Positions 45,990-59,330 of a stretch of DNA of 64,000 bases are shown one piece after another. The translations under genes were made by a program, and so were the position numbers. Source of the DNA: Isoetes taiwanensis. Its lineage: Eukaryota; Streptophyta; Lycopodiopsida; Isoetales; Isoetaceae. The stretch spans positions 9,501,426 through 9,565,425 of the forward strand of contig JAJEKV010000036.1 in assembly GCA_021234155.1 (NCBI GenBank), in the 5' to 3' direction. Every line of letters starts with the position of its first letter. Position 1 is the first letter of the stretch. Below the pieces are notes generated by a model, which saw only the letters and a program-made list of their open reading frames with translations, made no database searches and was not told where the DNA came from.

Positions 45990-48413
45990 TGTGACGTTCC
46001 ACATATTTATACGCATATTTAAGTATAAATACATGACACGTCACTATGAATAATTAATGGCACATTAATTATTCATAAGCTAAGGTTAGCTATGTTAATA
46101 ATTAAATTATAAAGGTGGAAACCTAACCTAAAACCCTAATTCGAATTTAGGGCTTATCCTAATATTAAAAAGGGCTAAAATACCAAATTAGTTAATTAAT
46201 GACATGCCACCTGGCCCAAATCGATTGGGCAAGGCAGGGTTTCCATTTTGGACACCCAAATTAGGGCTCTTGTGCCCCAATTCGAATTAGGAGCAATTGG
46301 AAATGGAGGAGGAGAAGCAGCCGCCAGGCACCCTTCAGTTAGTCGAGACGGAGCGGCCCAAGACCGATTTGACGGTTAGTCAGTAGGTTACCTTGTTAAT
46401 TTATAGCATAGCGCCTCTCTGGGGTGTGTTCTCTCTCTGTTTTCTCTGTGGTTTACCTGTTAGGCTAACCCTTGATTGATACGGTGAGTATTCTCATCTC
46501 TAGTCTCTGTATGTGCTTTGGTTGATGGTTTAGTAGTTCTTTGCTTAGTTAGCACTCCGGAGATGGGGGATTACGGGGGGTAGAGACCTCTGAGCCCATG
46601 TATTGTAGTATGCTCCTAGATAGAGCCCTGTATTATTCCCATTAGTTGCGGCCTGTGCACAAGAACCCACCGAGCTGTGGATTCTATGGCATGGTTGAGC
46701 ACCATACAAGGCGTGGTGATGCCGCGGGTGGGGTCTCTCCGAAGCATAAAAGGCTGTGGGACTCCTACGCGGAGCTTAGGTTTAATAGCCTACCGCTGAA
46801 CTAGGCCTGCATGCGCCCCGACACTTTCTCGGGTACGCAGGTGTGACCCGTATGGGGCATCCCTGCACTTTGGCGAGATTTAGGGAAGTAAGTCGGCACG
46901 GATGCGGGGTCGCCGATGCGCACGTATTCTCTAGCTCACCCATGGAATCACCGCTACTCGAAAGGACGCCTTCCCCGACCGCCCCCGCGGAACCCGGGAG
47001 ATGTAACCCGAGTAGTCCCGGCGGGTGATGCCTTGGGATTGCGTCTCCCTGAGGCTACAATGATGCCATAGCTTGATTCAAATCATCCGCAGTGTGCAAT
47101 GTGAGGGGCGGATGGAGTGGACAACCCTAGCCACTGTTCTATGCCAGCCAACGCCAGGTTATACCTCTGTCTGTTGATCTCTTGAGACCGAGTCGTCAGT
47201 CCATCCTCACAGGAGTCTGAACCGGGGTAGAACCTGGGGTTTAGGGTGTTTTCCTTAGGATTAGATGCATATTCTTTGCCGTTAGTACTTGGATGGATGT
47301 GCCCCCCTTCGTGGTGGTTATTTATATATGATTTATGCTGTGTGCTAACATGTATTCACGCTTCCGCAACTTAGGAGTCCCATTGAAGGCGTGGGCCAAA
47401 TGACACCTCCGTGTCCTTCACCCGGGCATCTTTCTATAGATGGTCCAAGTTAGACGGAGGGCCCTGCTCATGGTGAGCTGATTGCCATGGGAGGGGGAAG
47501 TCCCTGTATGTATACGTCCAGAGCGCCGTATATATTCAGGGAGCGTCACATTGGGCGGTGTGATGGCTGCCATGTAGGGTCTCGACACAGTTTTCTTCAC
47601 AACTTATGGCTCGAATGTCAGATTCGGGTGTTTTTTAGTGCTTTGGAAAGCTAGAGATGTGAGCTTTCCATTGGTGTATAATTCATACAATTTTGTTGTG
47701 TCTATCTGGGCCGGATTTGGAGTTTAGCTACCATGGCAAACCCTAGTTTGCCAGCTTCCGGAACACGTTCGTCAGCCAAGAAAGTGGTAGGTGGTGCTTC
47801 TGCTTCTTCTTTTGCGCATGATATAAATTCTTCTTTGCCGCTTCCTAATTTATCTTATCATTCTCGCCTCAATCCTCTTGCTTTTGATCCTTCTCTTGTT
47901 AATATGAGTACAAGCTTGCAACACTTTCCCCCTCTGTCTAAATCTGCACCTTTGTCTACTTCTCAAGTAGAGACTACTGTAAATACTTCTACTGTTGCTT
48001 CTGCCTCCTTTGTGTCTACTTCTGCTGGGTGTGTATCTGCTCCTTCTACTCCGTGGAGTTCTTATGATGCTGTGGCTAGAGCGCCTTCTACACGAGTTAG
48101 CAATTGGATCAAACGTGATTTGACATCCAATGTGCAATCTGCTCGTGTTTCTGCTGCATTGATGTTACAGAATAACAAGAAAGAGTTGATGCTGTGGCTA
48201 GAGCGCCTTCTACACGAGTTAGCAATTGGATCAAACGTGATTTGACATCCAATGTGCAATCTGCTCGTGTTTCTGCTGCATTGAATATTATGTTACAGAA
48301 TAACAAGAAAGAGTTGAGCTCGTATCTAAATGAGTTACAAGCACAAGATGACCGTATTGATGTTCAGTTGCCTCATGAAGGTGTATTCTATGAGGCACAG
48401 CAGTGTTCAAATG
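45990..48413 (+). repeat. Long direct repeat, copy 1 (LTR-like/retroelement 5' part)
   Basis: Starts TGTGACGTTCCACATATTTA and is near-identical to 54829-57110 except for small indels and a noisy GC-rich section (46715-47020). The last 0.7 kb holds a truncated DUF4283-type ORF. Similarity ends abruptly at 48413, where SINE-like sequence begins. In isolation it looks like a long LTR or a retroelement 5' region. Confidence 0.85.
47733..48413 (+). pseudogene. Truncated copy of the retroelement ORF
   Basis: Same start as the intact ORF at 56558 (MANPSLPASGTRSSAKKVVG). It is broken by a 123-bp tandem duplication (units starting 48066 and 48189) that shifts the frame, giving a stop after 170 residues. 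It then ends at 48413 before the DUF4283 core. Non-functional. Confidence 0.85.
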
Positions 48414-48811
48414 CTTTTCTGGCGCCTTGACCCAGATTTGAACCCATGACCTCTCAGCTCGAAGCCTAGGTGCCTACCACCACACAAAGCTCTCTTGAAT
48501 GTAATATATATGTGAAACATTTTTCTTATACACATAAGTACTCTATTTCTCTGCATAGCAACATTTATATAAAAGGGTACTATGGGGTCTTGAACCCTGC
48601 AGCCAGCTATACACTTTACCAACATTGTAAGCCTCCTTTTAGTGGACATAATAGTCTCATATTGTACTTAACCAATAGTATTACTGTTTCTCCAGAAAGA
48701 CTCTACCATCACTCTTCCCTAAACCAACGCTGTGGTGGCAACAACTCTGCCGGACTTGTGCAGCCATGGTGAGCTAGGAATAACTTAAGGGTTATTGTGA
48801 TCACTGCGGAG

Positions 48812-48812
<1 letters not shown>
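48414..48812 (-). repeat. tRNA-related SINE-like sequences
   Basis: On the minus strand, TAGGCACCTAGG (A-box-like) is followed by GGGTTCAAATCTGGG (B box) at 48435-48475. A second pair, TGTTGGTAAAGTG and AGGGTTCAAGACCCC, lies at 48588-48630. Both have tRNA-like A/B box order and spacing. The insertion coincides with the abrupt end of the long repeat at 48413. Confidence 0.4.

Positions 48813-48838
<26 letters not shown>
48813..48838 (+). repeat. Poly(A) tract
   Basis: 26 consecutive A followed by GAGAGAGA, likely the tail of a retroposed element on the plus strand. Confidence 0.8.
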
Positions 48839-48842
<4 letters not shown>

Positions 48843-49659
48843 GAGAAAAAAACTCCAAGTTGGATTTTAATCCACTATTCACCTTGGATATTCTTTAGGC
48901 GACGATAACAATGTCCAGTTATCGACGCTCCTCGACCTATAGCTTTAATTATTTTTTTCCTTTGGTAGATGCCTTGATAACACAATTTCTTCGGGCCTTG
49001 CCATGATTCAATCCATACTACATTTATATGCTTTATATTAGACCTTATTCGACGTTATATAAGTAATGTTTTATAGACATAATTATAATTAACGTTGTCT
49101 CTCTCTAGTGTCTAAACCTTGACTCGTCTCATTTCCCAGAGAAAGGATCTCTTTTCGCCCAACCAACTAGGGTCTGCCATGCAGCACCCCTCTAGACCAT
49201 GGGTAGCTTTAATCCTACCACCCTTCACTACTTCTTCTCAATGGTCGTGTTCTTTTTATGGACCATTTGCCCAGACCACGATACAAACTCTGTAATACGT
49301 AGTGAACGCTTGTGTTAGAACCCCCACAACAATGTCACCACTTATTCCAATCAATCCCGGGTACAAACTTTAGTATTCTTTTGTGCCAAGCTTCACCACA
49401 TATACACCTGTAATTAATTATCTGCGCTACACGCCTGTCAGAGTGACAACGGTCTACCCTCTTTTGGAGTTGTTCTTCCATACATTCCACTCGCCTCCAA
49501 CCATTGTTGATTACTCACCTCCTTCTATGGTATCTAGGTATGGTCCGCGCAAAGTATTTCCAACCATTATTTTAATGCCTAGACGTCTTTAAGTCCGCAA
49601 ATGATCTACATATTCCAGGGGATTATGTGAATATCGCAAAGGACAGTACCACCCAAAGA

Positions 49660-49764
49660 CCTCTCAAGAATGGCCTCGTCTATTCAGAGATCTTGTGTTC
49701 AAGTCTCTGGGGGTTCGTCATATGTCCTCATGGACGCTGCCAATTGTGGCATGACGTATAAATG
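49660..49764 (+). repeat. SINE-like head before a CTAT tail
   Basis: TGGCCTCGTCTATTCAGAGA followed by TGTTCAAGTCTCTGG has tRNA-like A and B boxes, and a roughly 60-base body leads straight into the (CTAT)n array. Many SINEs end in simple repeats, so the array probably grew from a SINE tail. Confidence 0.45.
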
Positions 49765-49888
<124 letters not shown>

Positions 49889-52800
49889 TTATTAAAAAGG
49901 TCCTTGGTGAATTCAATTCACCATGTTGTCCTAGGACATGCAAGTCTTCTTCCTTAAGCCATACACCAAATCTTTAAAGAGTTTTCCAGCTCTTGTTGCC
50001 TTTCAAGCTGCAGGTATACCTTTGCATGTTAGAAAAGACTAACCTTCATGTTAGGAAATAACCATCCTATTCAGATTGCTAAATATCATTCATAAGAGCC
50101 CTTTATTCCTTCTCTTCTTCAATATGTTTTCTACGTCTGTGGCCAATTTCCAGTATCCCGGCCCTTACGCCTGGCACAACGTATACAACTTACCCTCTGG
50201 CTGTGACCTTTATTCAGTAGAGTCATCAATCCATTGACTCCTTCAGGTTCGTTAACTGTCTTGTGGCTTCTAAGCCGCTATTATATGGCCCCTATATTGT
50301 TAACCCACCTATCATTGGGGGTTATGATTCAATGTTGTCCTACGTCCTAGAAATGTTAGCCATTATATTTCTCTGTCATGACGTTATGCCGCAGTTGTCG
50401 CATTCCAAGTGACTTGGCATCCTCATCTAAGCCATAGTCATGGCCTAAGTTGCCCAGTGAGCCTTCGTATGCAATGTAAATTACCTGGAGACATCAAGGT
50501 GTCTGCCTGGTATTTTGTGAGTCTTCCTACAATACCGACGTTTGATATAACCCGGGCTTGTAGCGATGTTCGAACCCTGTATATTCCAACTTACATCTCC
50601 ATGTAACCCACGGCGTTCACCCCTGCCTGATCCGGGTATGGATCATGTGGGAAAGCTAGTCTTAGGAGTCTATGCAAGACACATTCGAACTTCTAGAAGA
50701 TAACTGCTATTCGCTACCTCTCCTGGAATTGTACTATTGTACTGTTCAACCCCATCACCTTAAGCTTTATTTTATGGGCCGTTGACATTTATTTCAAGTG
50801 CCAACTACCACATCATACCCTAGCATTCAACGGATTTACGGTCCTTTGCACATTTCGAACATACCTCCAGACCCTTCATTAGTAACTTTGGAGTACACTC
50901 GTCCTTCTCTCCTTGTGTCGCCACTTGGATTACCTCTCCAAGATGTTTATCATATGTGTACATAGTATGTACATAATAAACATATATCCTCATCCCATAA
51001 TGCTAGAGCTCTGCTCTAACTTAGCTAAAGTATCACCTTGGTGGTGCTTTGAAATAAAACCCATTGCCGAAGGCTACTACCCCACATGAGGAGCTCTTCT
51101 AAAGGCTTCTTTCGCTAAGGATCCTTTGTGTCCTCAATATCAACCATGCTTAGTCACAATTAACCTATTTTTCTTAAGTTATCTTGTCAACTTCAGTTTT
51201 AGATCAGCTTCAAATATTGTCGTCTTTGGCTCCCTTATAATAAAGCGAAGGCACTAAAGCCGAGGCACTACAACCTCTTCGTCTCTTTATAGGAAAACCC
51301 AATGTTTCAATCTTCGTTAGTAACTGCCATATGGTTATCCAATTCCTTACCCTCTTAAGAGTTTCAAAGTCATAATCTCTAATGGGTCTATGCCTCAACG
51401 CAACGGATCCTCCACTTTCTACTTCAGTATTTAGAATTGTTCCCCGCGGGTAACTCTTAGGATATATGGACTACTGGTCTATATAATCTCACCCCTTCTG
51501 ATCTATACACCTCGTCTTAATTTTATTGGGACTTGGAATTGCTATGTATTGCCCTCTTCTCGGTTATCCCTAAAGGTATAATCGCCAAAGCCATCGTATA
51601 CGTACTCCTTCTTTTCTTCCATCAAGGGGATGCGATATTTTATACATCTTTTATTCCCAAAACCGAATAAATGCTCTCAGCTTATAACGCTGAAGTAATT
51701 CATTAGTATCTAGAACCTTTGAGTAGTTAAGCTCTCATTATCGGTTATTCCAATACTATTCCAACCATCCTCGGGATGTTTTTGAATGTAACATCACCGT
51801 CTATGCTAGACTTACTCTAGCTATTTTCACTGATTTAAACTCTTCTCATCTCCCTTAGTACGACGTATCTAAGATAGTTAACTCTAACCATTCGGATAGC
51901 TTGAATGCTTATCTCTGGTAAAGCATACCTAAACCAATATCTTCGTATATCAGCATATCATTATGCTTATTCTTTAAACCTTGTCAAGTAATATTTCACT
52001 TGCCGTGTACGAACATTCCACCATCTTCCAATATGACATACACCTAGATGTCACAATCGACATCCTCACTAGTGTAGTATTTGATACTACTAAATCCTTC
52101 CAACATCCAAGACCGCTACGTTGTTATTATATGATATTGTAACATGTGTGCACCAACCCTAAGTCTAGACTCGTATGTAACTTGTTGACATAGCCATCTA
52201 GCTATGTTCATACTTGCGCCCAACTTATTTCCTCAACTCGGTTATCTGGTACCATACACATGTTGTGGGTTCGACACCACTAACCTTACTTTGCCTTCGT
52301 CCTCAAGCTCCAGTCATAACTTCCACAGGGGCAAATGCCAACCTAAGTTCCTTGTGGACATGTTTCATCTCTGGTATAAGAACTCTTATCTTCATTACTT
52401 CCGTATTCATATGGAATGTGAACTAAAAGTTCTAGTATATATCCTATCTCCTTTTAGTTATGTTTTACTATTAAATGGTCCTAGTACACATATACCAACG
52501 CGGAGTTACTCCTCGGAATACACACACGATACAAGTCCAGAACACATCCTCCTTGATGAGATGTTCATTGGGCGCCTACCTTGTTCATACTTTAGACTTT
52601 GGTACATTCAATGTGTCATTCCAAACTCTCTATATTTGAGACGTTGTTTACAACAACTTTCAAGCACCTCTTGTCTCCCACTTGTCGTGTGGGTACATTA
52701 CTTGCCTTCCTAATGTATCATTAGTTGAACGTCAACTTTCCTTCATAGTCTCGCTTCACCAAAGATCCAACATACCTTGCAGCTTTTCGATGGTTGCGCC

Positions 52801-54815
52801 TGTTCCTACCAATTGTCGTCTTCTCTTGACCTTATGTGGAAACTACGTTCCACACTATTCTCCAGTCTGTTATACGGCATCTCGATGCTCCCAGCAGACA
52901 TAACATGTGTCCATTTCCTTAATTTATACCATGCATAATGGTCATGCATTTCACCAACGTCATTAAGCATATCCACGAGGCTACATGGTCTTCTTAGTCG
53001 TCTATAATCTTGCGTCTTTATTTCACGCCTCAGGAACATCAATCTCTTTACCAAACACAATATATGTGTAATTTTATAATCCATAGTTTATGGATCAACA
53101 TCCTTATACGAATTCTCTACTGTTCCGCGAATCATACCTCAACTCAAGTAGGTCGACATTCTATACCTTCACCACCATTGTCGAAACCTACACTTCTAAA
53201 GTGATCTCCCTTTCATGAGCTGGGTATTTATAATCCAGTTTTCCACCTCACTATAGTACCTCTTTAACGTGGTCTACGGTAGATAATCATAAACCACTTC
53301 TCCATCAGATATATGGTGCTATATCCAGTCTCCTTCTACGTTGAATGGCAACATATATGCCGCATGGTAAATTCATCCTTGTAATTATTAGGTCCAGTGT
53401 TTCAATCGCATAATAACCATCGTCATATCAATTTTCTCCAGTATCCATCCAAAATAAGGATACCTTACCACTCCTTATTCCCATCATTCAGCACTTCTAC
53501 TTCAAGTAAGAGCCCAGGACCTGCTTAACCACCATTATATAATAGCCTCAAGAAGCACCAGGCATGCTTTCTATGCTTCCGTCGTACCTGTGCCATGTCA
53601 ATGTACGAATGTCTAGATATCTAATAAACGTATAGATATAACTAAGGAATTAATATGTGTGCTCATGTGAGGTAAAGCTCGTTTTAGTATTAGTTCGCCT
53701 CGAAATTCCGTTGGCCAATTAACCTAAGGAATCATCTATTATTCTATTTTGCAGCATTATCAGATACAAGCCTTAGATCCATGATTTTAGATTTAGCGCC
53801 ACAAAGGTTTTACCCATGGTTACTTAAAGCCAACAATATAGCAATTGGAGTTTTACACCTTAGAACTTTATTTGGAATTAAACCAAATGTAGTCTCACTT
53901 TCTAAGGGTCTTTAACCCTCGCATATCAGGGTCTAGCTATCACTTACAGCTAAGTGTAAACTATGGATCGAGAGTGTGAGTGTGGAAACATTAAAGATAC
54001 TCAAAAGGCGAAAGCTATTTAAACACATAGTCAAATATAATAGAAGAATATAATTATGTATGTCTTACACAAACTCCTAAGGGAATAACGAGACTTAGAT
54101 AATGTTATAACAAGGTTATGAATAATAAATGAAGAACGCATGTCTGTAATTAATATTAAAGTATATGGGTCAAAATGGCAAATACAGTACAATATATAAT
54201 TCTATTAAAGGGTAACTATAAATGTCAGGGGCATCTAAACACTCACGATCGCAATATATGAGTTGTTAAAATTGTAACAAAATAGGAAAACAAAATTTAG
54301 ATGCAAAATTACATTAAGCCTGGCTGTAATAAAATCACTTGCAAAGTGAAGGGAGAATATAATAGATATTACACAGAAGTTAATATGATTAGAATGACTT
54401 TCTACTAAACAGTGCGAGGTTAATAACTCTGTATTATAATATAACAACAAATAGAAGTTCTTTATATCCATACCTGTCTTTAATATATAATTAGTTACCT
54501 GTATGTAGGGAAAGAATGATTTCTAAAATAGATAGACTGTGAACTCGTCACCACGAATGAAACAGTGAGACTTCCAGAAACCTGGACAGTTCACTTTTGA
54601 CAGTCCTAAGCGATGATCATGTCTCTACCTCTTATATTCCAGAGTTATAAATTGCACATTACGAGTCATTTCAAACTTAATCACTTTGAACATGACAACG
54701 TCTGTGTGACTTATAATCTCACGCTATCTCTTTAAGGAGGGGAGACTTCCTTCCAATGTATGATGTGTTGCCCTGCAACAAGAGTAGTCTTGATGCTGAG
54801 GACAGCATCATTTTT

Positions 54816-54828
54816 AAGGTGGGGAGAA
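54816..54828 (+). other. Polypurine-tract-like sequence
   Basis: AAGGTGGGGAGAA immediately precedes TGTGACG, the start of repeat copy 2. This is the position and composition of the plus-strand primer of an LTR retrotransposon. Confidence 0.5.
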
Positions 54829-57110
54829 TGTGACGTTCCACATATTTATACGCATATTTAAGTATAAATACATGACACGTCACTATGAATAATTAATGGC
54901 ACATTAATTATTCATAAGCTAAGGTTAGCTATGTTAATAATTAAATTATAAAGGTGGAATAATTCGAATTTAGGGCTTATCCTAATATTAAGAAGGGCTA
55001 AAATACCAAATTAGTTAATTAATGACATGCCACCTGGCCCAAATCGATTGGGCAAGGCAGGGTTTCCATTTTGGACACCCAAATTAGGGCTTTTGTGCCC
55101 CAATTCGAATTAGGAGCAATTGGAAATGGAGGAGGAGAAGCAGCCGCCAGGCACCCTTCAGTTAGTCGAGACGGAGCGGCCCAAGACCGATTTGACGGTT
55201 AGTCAGTAGGTTACCTTGTTAATTTATAGCATGGGGTGTGTTCTCTCTCTGTTTTCTCTGTGATTTACCTGTTAGGCTAACCCTTGATTGATATGGTGAG
55301 TATTCTCATCTCTAGTCTCTGTATGTGCTTTGGTTGATGGTTTAGTAGTTCTTTGTTTAGTTAGCACTCCGGAGATGGGGGATTACGGGGGGTAGAGACC
55401 TCTGAGCCCATGTATTGTAGTATGCTCCTAGATAGAGCCCTATATTATTTCCATTAGTTGCGGCCTGTGCACAAGAACCCACCGAGCTGTGGATTCTATG
55501 GCATGGTTGAGCACCATACAAGGAGCGTGGTGATGACGTGTGGGGTGGGGTCTCGCCTGAGCATAAAAGGCTACGGGGACTCCTAACAGTGAGCTAGGCC
55601 TAATAGCCGGCCAGTGAACTAGGCCGGGTATGGGTCTGACACTTCCTGGGTACAGAGGTGTGACCCGTATGGGGCATTCTGTACTTTGCGTAGATTTAGT
55701 GAAGTAAGTCGGGTACGGATGCAGGGGTCGCTGATGCGGCACGTATTCTCTAGCTCACCCATGGAATCACTGCTACTCTGGAAAGGGACGCTTCCCTGAC
55801 CTGCCTCGTCGGAACCCGGGAGATGTAACCCGGGAGTAGTCCCGAAGGGTGATGCCTTGGGATTGCGTCTCTGGAAGGCTACAATGATGCCATAGCTTGA
55901 TTCAGCTCATCTGCAAAGTGTGCACAGGAGGGGCGGATGGAGTGGACAACCCTAGCCACTGTTCTATGCCAGCCAACGCCAGGTTATACCTCTGTCTGTT
56001 GATCTCTTGAGACCGAGCCGTCAGTCCATCCTCACAGGAGTCTGAACCGGGGTAGAACCTGGGGTTTGGGGTGTTTTCCTTAGGATTAGATGCATATTCT
56101 TTGCCGTTAGTACTTGGATGGATGTGCCCCCCTTCGTGTTGGTTATTTATATATGATTTATGCTGTGTGCTAACATGTATTCATGCTTCCGCAACTTAGG
56201 AGTCCCATTGAAGGCGTGGGCCGAATGACACCTCCGTGTCCTTCACCCGGGCATCTTTCTATAGATGGTCCGAGTTAGACGGAGGGCCCTGCTCATGGTG
56301 AGCTGATTGCCATGGGAGGGGGAAGTCCCCGTATGTATACGTCCGGAGCGCCGTATATATTCAGGGAGCGTCACATTGGGCGGTGTGATGGCTGCCATGT
56401 AGGGTCTCGACACAGTTTTCTTCACAACTTATGGCTCAAATGTCAGATTCAGGTGTTTTTTAGTGCGTTGGAAAGCTAGAGATGTGAGCTTTCCATTGGT
56501 GTATAATTCATACAATTTTGTTGTGTCTATCTGGGCCGGATTTGGAGTTTAGCTACCATGGCAAACCCTAGTTTGCCAGCTTCCGGAACACGTTTGTCAG
56601 CCAAGAAAGTGGTAGGTGGTGCTTCTGCTTCTTCTTTTGCGCATGATATAAATTCTTCTTTGCCGCTTCCTAATTTATCTTATCATTCTCGCCTCAATCC
56701 TCTTGCTTTTGATCCTTCTCTTGTTAATATGAGTACAAGCTTGCAACACTTTCCCCCTCTGTCTAAATCTGCACCTTTGTCTACTTCTCAAGTAGAGACT
56801 ACTGTAAATACTTCTACTGTTGCTTCTGTCTCCTTTGTGTCTACTTCTGCTGGGTGTGTATCTGATCCTTCTACTCTGTGGAGTTCTTATGATGTTGTGG
56901 CTAGAGCGCCTTCTACACGATTTAGCAATTGGATCAAACGTGATTTGACATCCAATGTGCAATCTGCTCGTGTTTCTGCTGCATTGAATATTATGTTACA
57001 GAATAACAAGAAAGAGTTGAGCTCGTATCTAAATGAGTACCAAGTACAAGATGACCGTATTGATGTTCAGTTGCCTCATGAGGGTGTATTCTATGAGGCA
57101 CAGCAGTGTT
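54829..57110 (+). repeat. Long direct repeat, copy 2
   Basis: Second copy of 45990-48413. Relative to copy 1 it lacks about 18 bases near 54958 and a few near 55233, lacks the 123-bp duplication, and has many single-base changes only at 55525-55935. It continues without a break into the rest of the ORF at 56558-58051. Confidence 0.85.
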
Positions 57111-58051
57111 CAAATGCGTTTACACAGGCTGGCCTACCGGTTGTCGAAATTGATCATAATGCTCATTTGCAGTGTGTTCAGAACCTTGTGTCTCATACAG
57201 TTTTTTGTCATTTCACTGGACATTTTTTGGATCTCAGGAGAGTTAGATTCTGGCTAAAACATCACCTTCAGAGACTGGGTCTCCCTCATTATGCGTCTCT
57301 AAAGATTTTAGATAAAAATAATAATTTCTTCTTGGTCATGTTTGACTCTTCACTTGCAGTTGACAGGCTTGTAGAGCGTGGTGTTGATCCTCTTTGGGGA
57401 CATTATCTTCTATATCAGGTTTATTCTCTTGGATTCTTGCCAAGTAAATCTAGTGCATTGCGCATGCCTTGTTGGCTTGCCCTAGAGGATTTTCCACTAG
57501 AACTGCAAGTGTCTGACTTTATGATTGCTATTGCCAATGGATTAGGTATGCATCTCGCCCATTCTATTGTTAATGGTCCTCAAATTTGTATATCTCTTCC
57601 TACTTGTATTTCTATTCCTCAGTCAGTAGTGGTCAAAAGTGGCCCACTTTTTTTCAAATATAAACTACGTCTGCCTAATGGACCCGAGCTTGCCAAGATG
57701 TTTCCCAATATTGAGGCTTTCGCTACTTACAGATCCAGGCATACTTTTGTCTCTACCTCCTCAACTACTCCTATCCCATGTCACATAACATCCACTTCAT
57801 TTGAATATCGTGTTGTCTCTGCGTCTGCACTAGTTAATCCGCCAGTATTACCAGCCCCTTTGCCTTCTTCTTTAGCTATTTCTGCACTATCGCCTTCTTC
57901 TATTGCATCTCCATCTCAATCTATATCCGTAGACCCTCTTAATAATGATCAACACTCTCGTCTTGCTCAGAAGCAAGAATTATTGGAAGAAGAATGGTCT
58001 ACTCCACGCCTGAAGAAACTTGCACGTCGCAAAAATAGTTCGGCTCATTAA
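56558..58051 (+). CDS. Retroelement ORF1-type protein with DUF4283
   Basis: Intact 497-codon ORF. Residues 1-140 are Ser/Thr/Ala-rich and disordered. Residues about 195-300 match DUF4283, the core of plant L1 LINE ORF1 proteins: HFTGHFLDLRRVRFWL, NNFFLVMFDSSLAVDRLVERG, YSLGFLPSKSS and PCWLALEDFPLEL. Residues 390-497 are Ser/Pro-rich, ending in a basic tail (TPRLKKLARRKNSS). No CCHC knuckle is present. In LINEs such proteins bind the element's RNA. Here no ORF2 follows: 305 bases after the stop comes a poly(A) tract. The ORF starts inside the long repeat shared with 45990-48413. Being open, it is a young copy, but probably non-autonomous. Confidence 0.75.
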   Translation: MANPSLPASGTRLSAKKVVGGASASSFAHDINSSLPLPNLSYHSRLNPLAFDPSLVNMSTSLQHFPPLSKSAPLSTSQVETTVNTSTVASVSFVSTSAGCVSDPSTLWSSYDVVARAPSTRFSNWIKRDLTSNVQSARVSAALNIMLQNNKKELSSYLNEYQVQDDRIDVQLPHEGVFYEAQQCSNAFTQAGLPVVEIDHNAHLQCVQNLVSHTVFCHFTGHFLDLRRVRFWLKHHLQRLGLPHYASLKILDKNNNFFLVMFDSSLAVDRLVERGVDPLWGHYLLYQVYSLGFLPSKSSALRMPCWLALEDFPLELQVSDFMIAIANGLGMHLAHSIVNGPQICISLPTCISIPQSVVVKSGPLFFKYKLRLPNGPELAKMFPNIEAFATYRSRHTFVSTSSTTPIPCHITSTSFEYRVVSASALVNPPVLPAPLPSSLAISALSPSSIASPSQSISVDPLNNDQHSRLAQKQELLEEEWSTPRLKKLARRKNSSAH

Positions 58052-58353
58052 TCTGCGTTGGTTCACTCCGTAGCTTCAATATCTGCTACGATTGTTATAG
58101 TGGATGTCCCTGATTCAATGGCATTGAGACACTAGGGAGCAGATCAAGTTGCTGTTAATGATTCTATGGATGTGGAAGTTCGACCTGGTTAAAGTAACTT
58201 TTAAAAACAAATATGATTATATATGATTCTTCTCTTTGTAGGAGAGGAAAATAGTGTGAATTGCATTATATTGTCATGCTTAGACAGGTGGCCCTGCTCA
58301 ATTGGATCTAATTATCCGTTGGGTTTTTTATTCCTGTCTCTGCATTGTCTTCC

Positions 58354-58354
58354 A

Positions 58355-58380
<26 letters not shown>
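58354..58380 (+). repeat. Poly(A) tract ending the ORF1 element
   Basis: 27 A bases follow TGCATTGTCTTCC. The GAGAAT just after it matches GAGAAT just before the repeat start (54823-54828), a possible 6-base target-site duplication. Confidence 0.8.
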
Positions 58381-58385
<5 letters not shown>

Positions 58386-59330
58386 TCACCTATAAAATCA
58401 AAATAATGTGGGAAATGTGAACGTACCAGCACACATATTGCAACTTGAGAGAGATCTGGGAGACGTATAAAAAAACATTCTAAGTTAGCCGAATAATGGT
58501 AAATACAAGCCATATTACCTAGCCAGTTCGAACATATTTTTTTTTAATGTATTATTTTTATTTATCACTGTACCCCGCCTTTTTTTCCCGCATGTGCTTG
58601 AATTTTGAAATTTGATACATACCTTTTGGGCCTTTTCGTTTTGGGCATGGCTCTATGCTTCTGGTGTAACATTCTGTGCTACAGCCTCCACCTCTGTAAT
58701 TCTCCACATCTATCGCTGTAATCCGGATTCAAATCTTTCCTATGTTAATGCAAATCCGAAGCTCTCTGCACCGATTTGTTCGAGGGCAAGTTTAAGGCAG
58801 CCAATAACTTCGACTGCCATGGCTTCTAAGAACATTTGCCTAAGGTATGGTCGCCCGCCACCGCGGACCTACCGTACCCTGTGGTACCAAACGCCACCTC
58901 TGCGCCACCCCACAGTCCCCCCCGAACGCGCACCAGGTGTCGCGACTTCGTGGGCCGAGAGGCCATGGATCCCGAGCCATACAGCCAGTCATCGCGCACA
59001 TGGGAACCCCCGAACATGCCCATTCCGAGGCATGATTCAATGCCGGGGGCTGGAATTCGCGCGCAAATTCCAGCCACAATGCATGCAGATGAGATGGGCA
59101 ATCAGTGTGATTGCGAAGGAACAAGAAATTCGCTACTGATCCGGCAGTTCCGGCTTGTTACTCAACTGATCCCCTGCTGTCGCCGAAGAGGAGACCAATG
59201 GTGTCCACTAGAGCTCGACCAAGGATCGATGCTACGATGCCCGGCGCGGCGAGAGGGCGGTAACGTCCGCAAGCGAGTTTACATACCTAGAACAAAGAAG
59301 AAGCCTCCTCAGACTAGCGGATCTGGTGCT
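58381..59330. other. Upstream flank of the pogo-like transposon
   Basis: 58381-58840 is AT-rich and empty. 58840-59300 is unusually GC-rich and has open frames on both strands (for example 58836-59366), but none resembles a protein. It is probably the 5' region of the transposon below. Confidence 0.4.

Noticed and set aside
47850-48306. Minus-strand Arg/Ser-rich ORFs, repeated at 56675-56962
   Set aside because: They are antisense shadows of the retroelement ORF on the plus strand.
48414-48480. A functional tRNA gene
   Set aside because: A and B boxes are visible, but no cloverleaf with an acceptor stem and anticodon loop can be drawn. SINE-like is the better reading.
52204-52713. 169-codon plus-strand ORF in the interior of the long repeats
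   Set aside because: No retroelement or host motif can be read in it, and an overlapping frame is open as well. Treated as chance.
54829-57110. Primer-binding site within the long repeat
   Set aside because: I looked for the usual tRNA-Met complement (TGGTATCAGAGC) after possible LTR ends and found no convincing match, so the LTR boundaries are left open.
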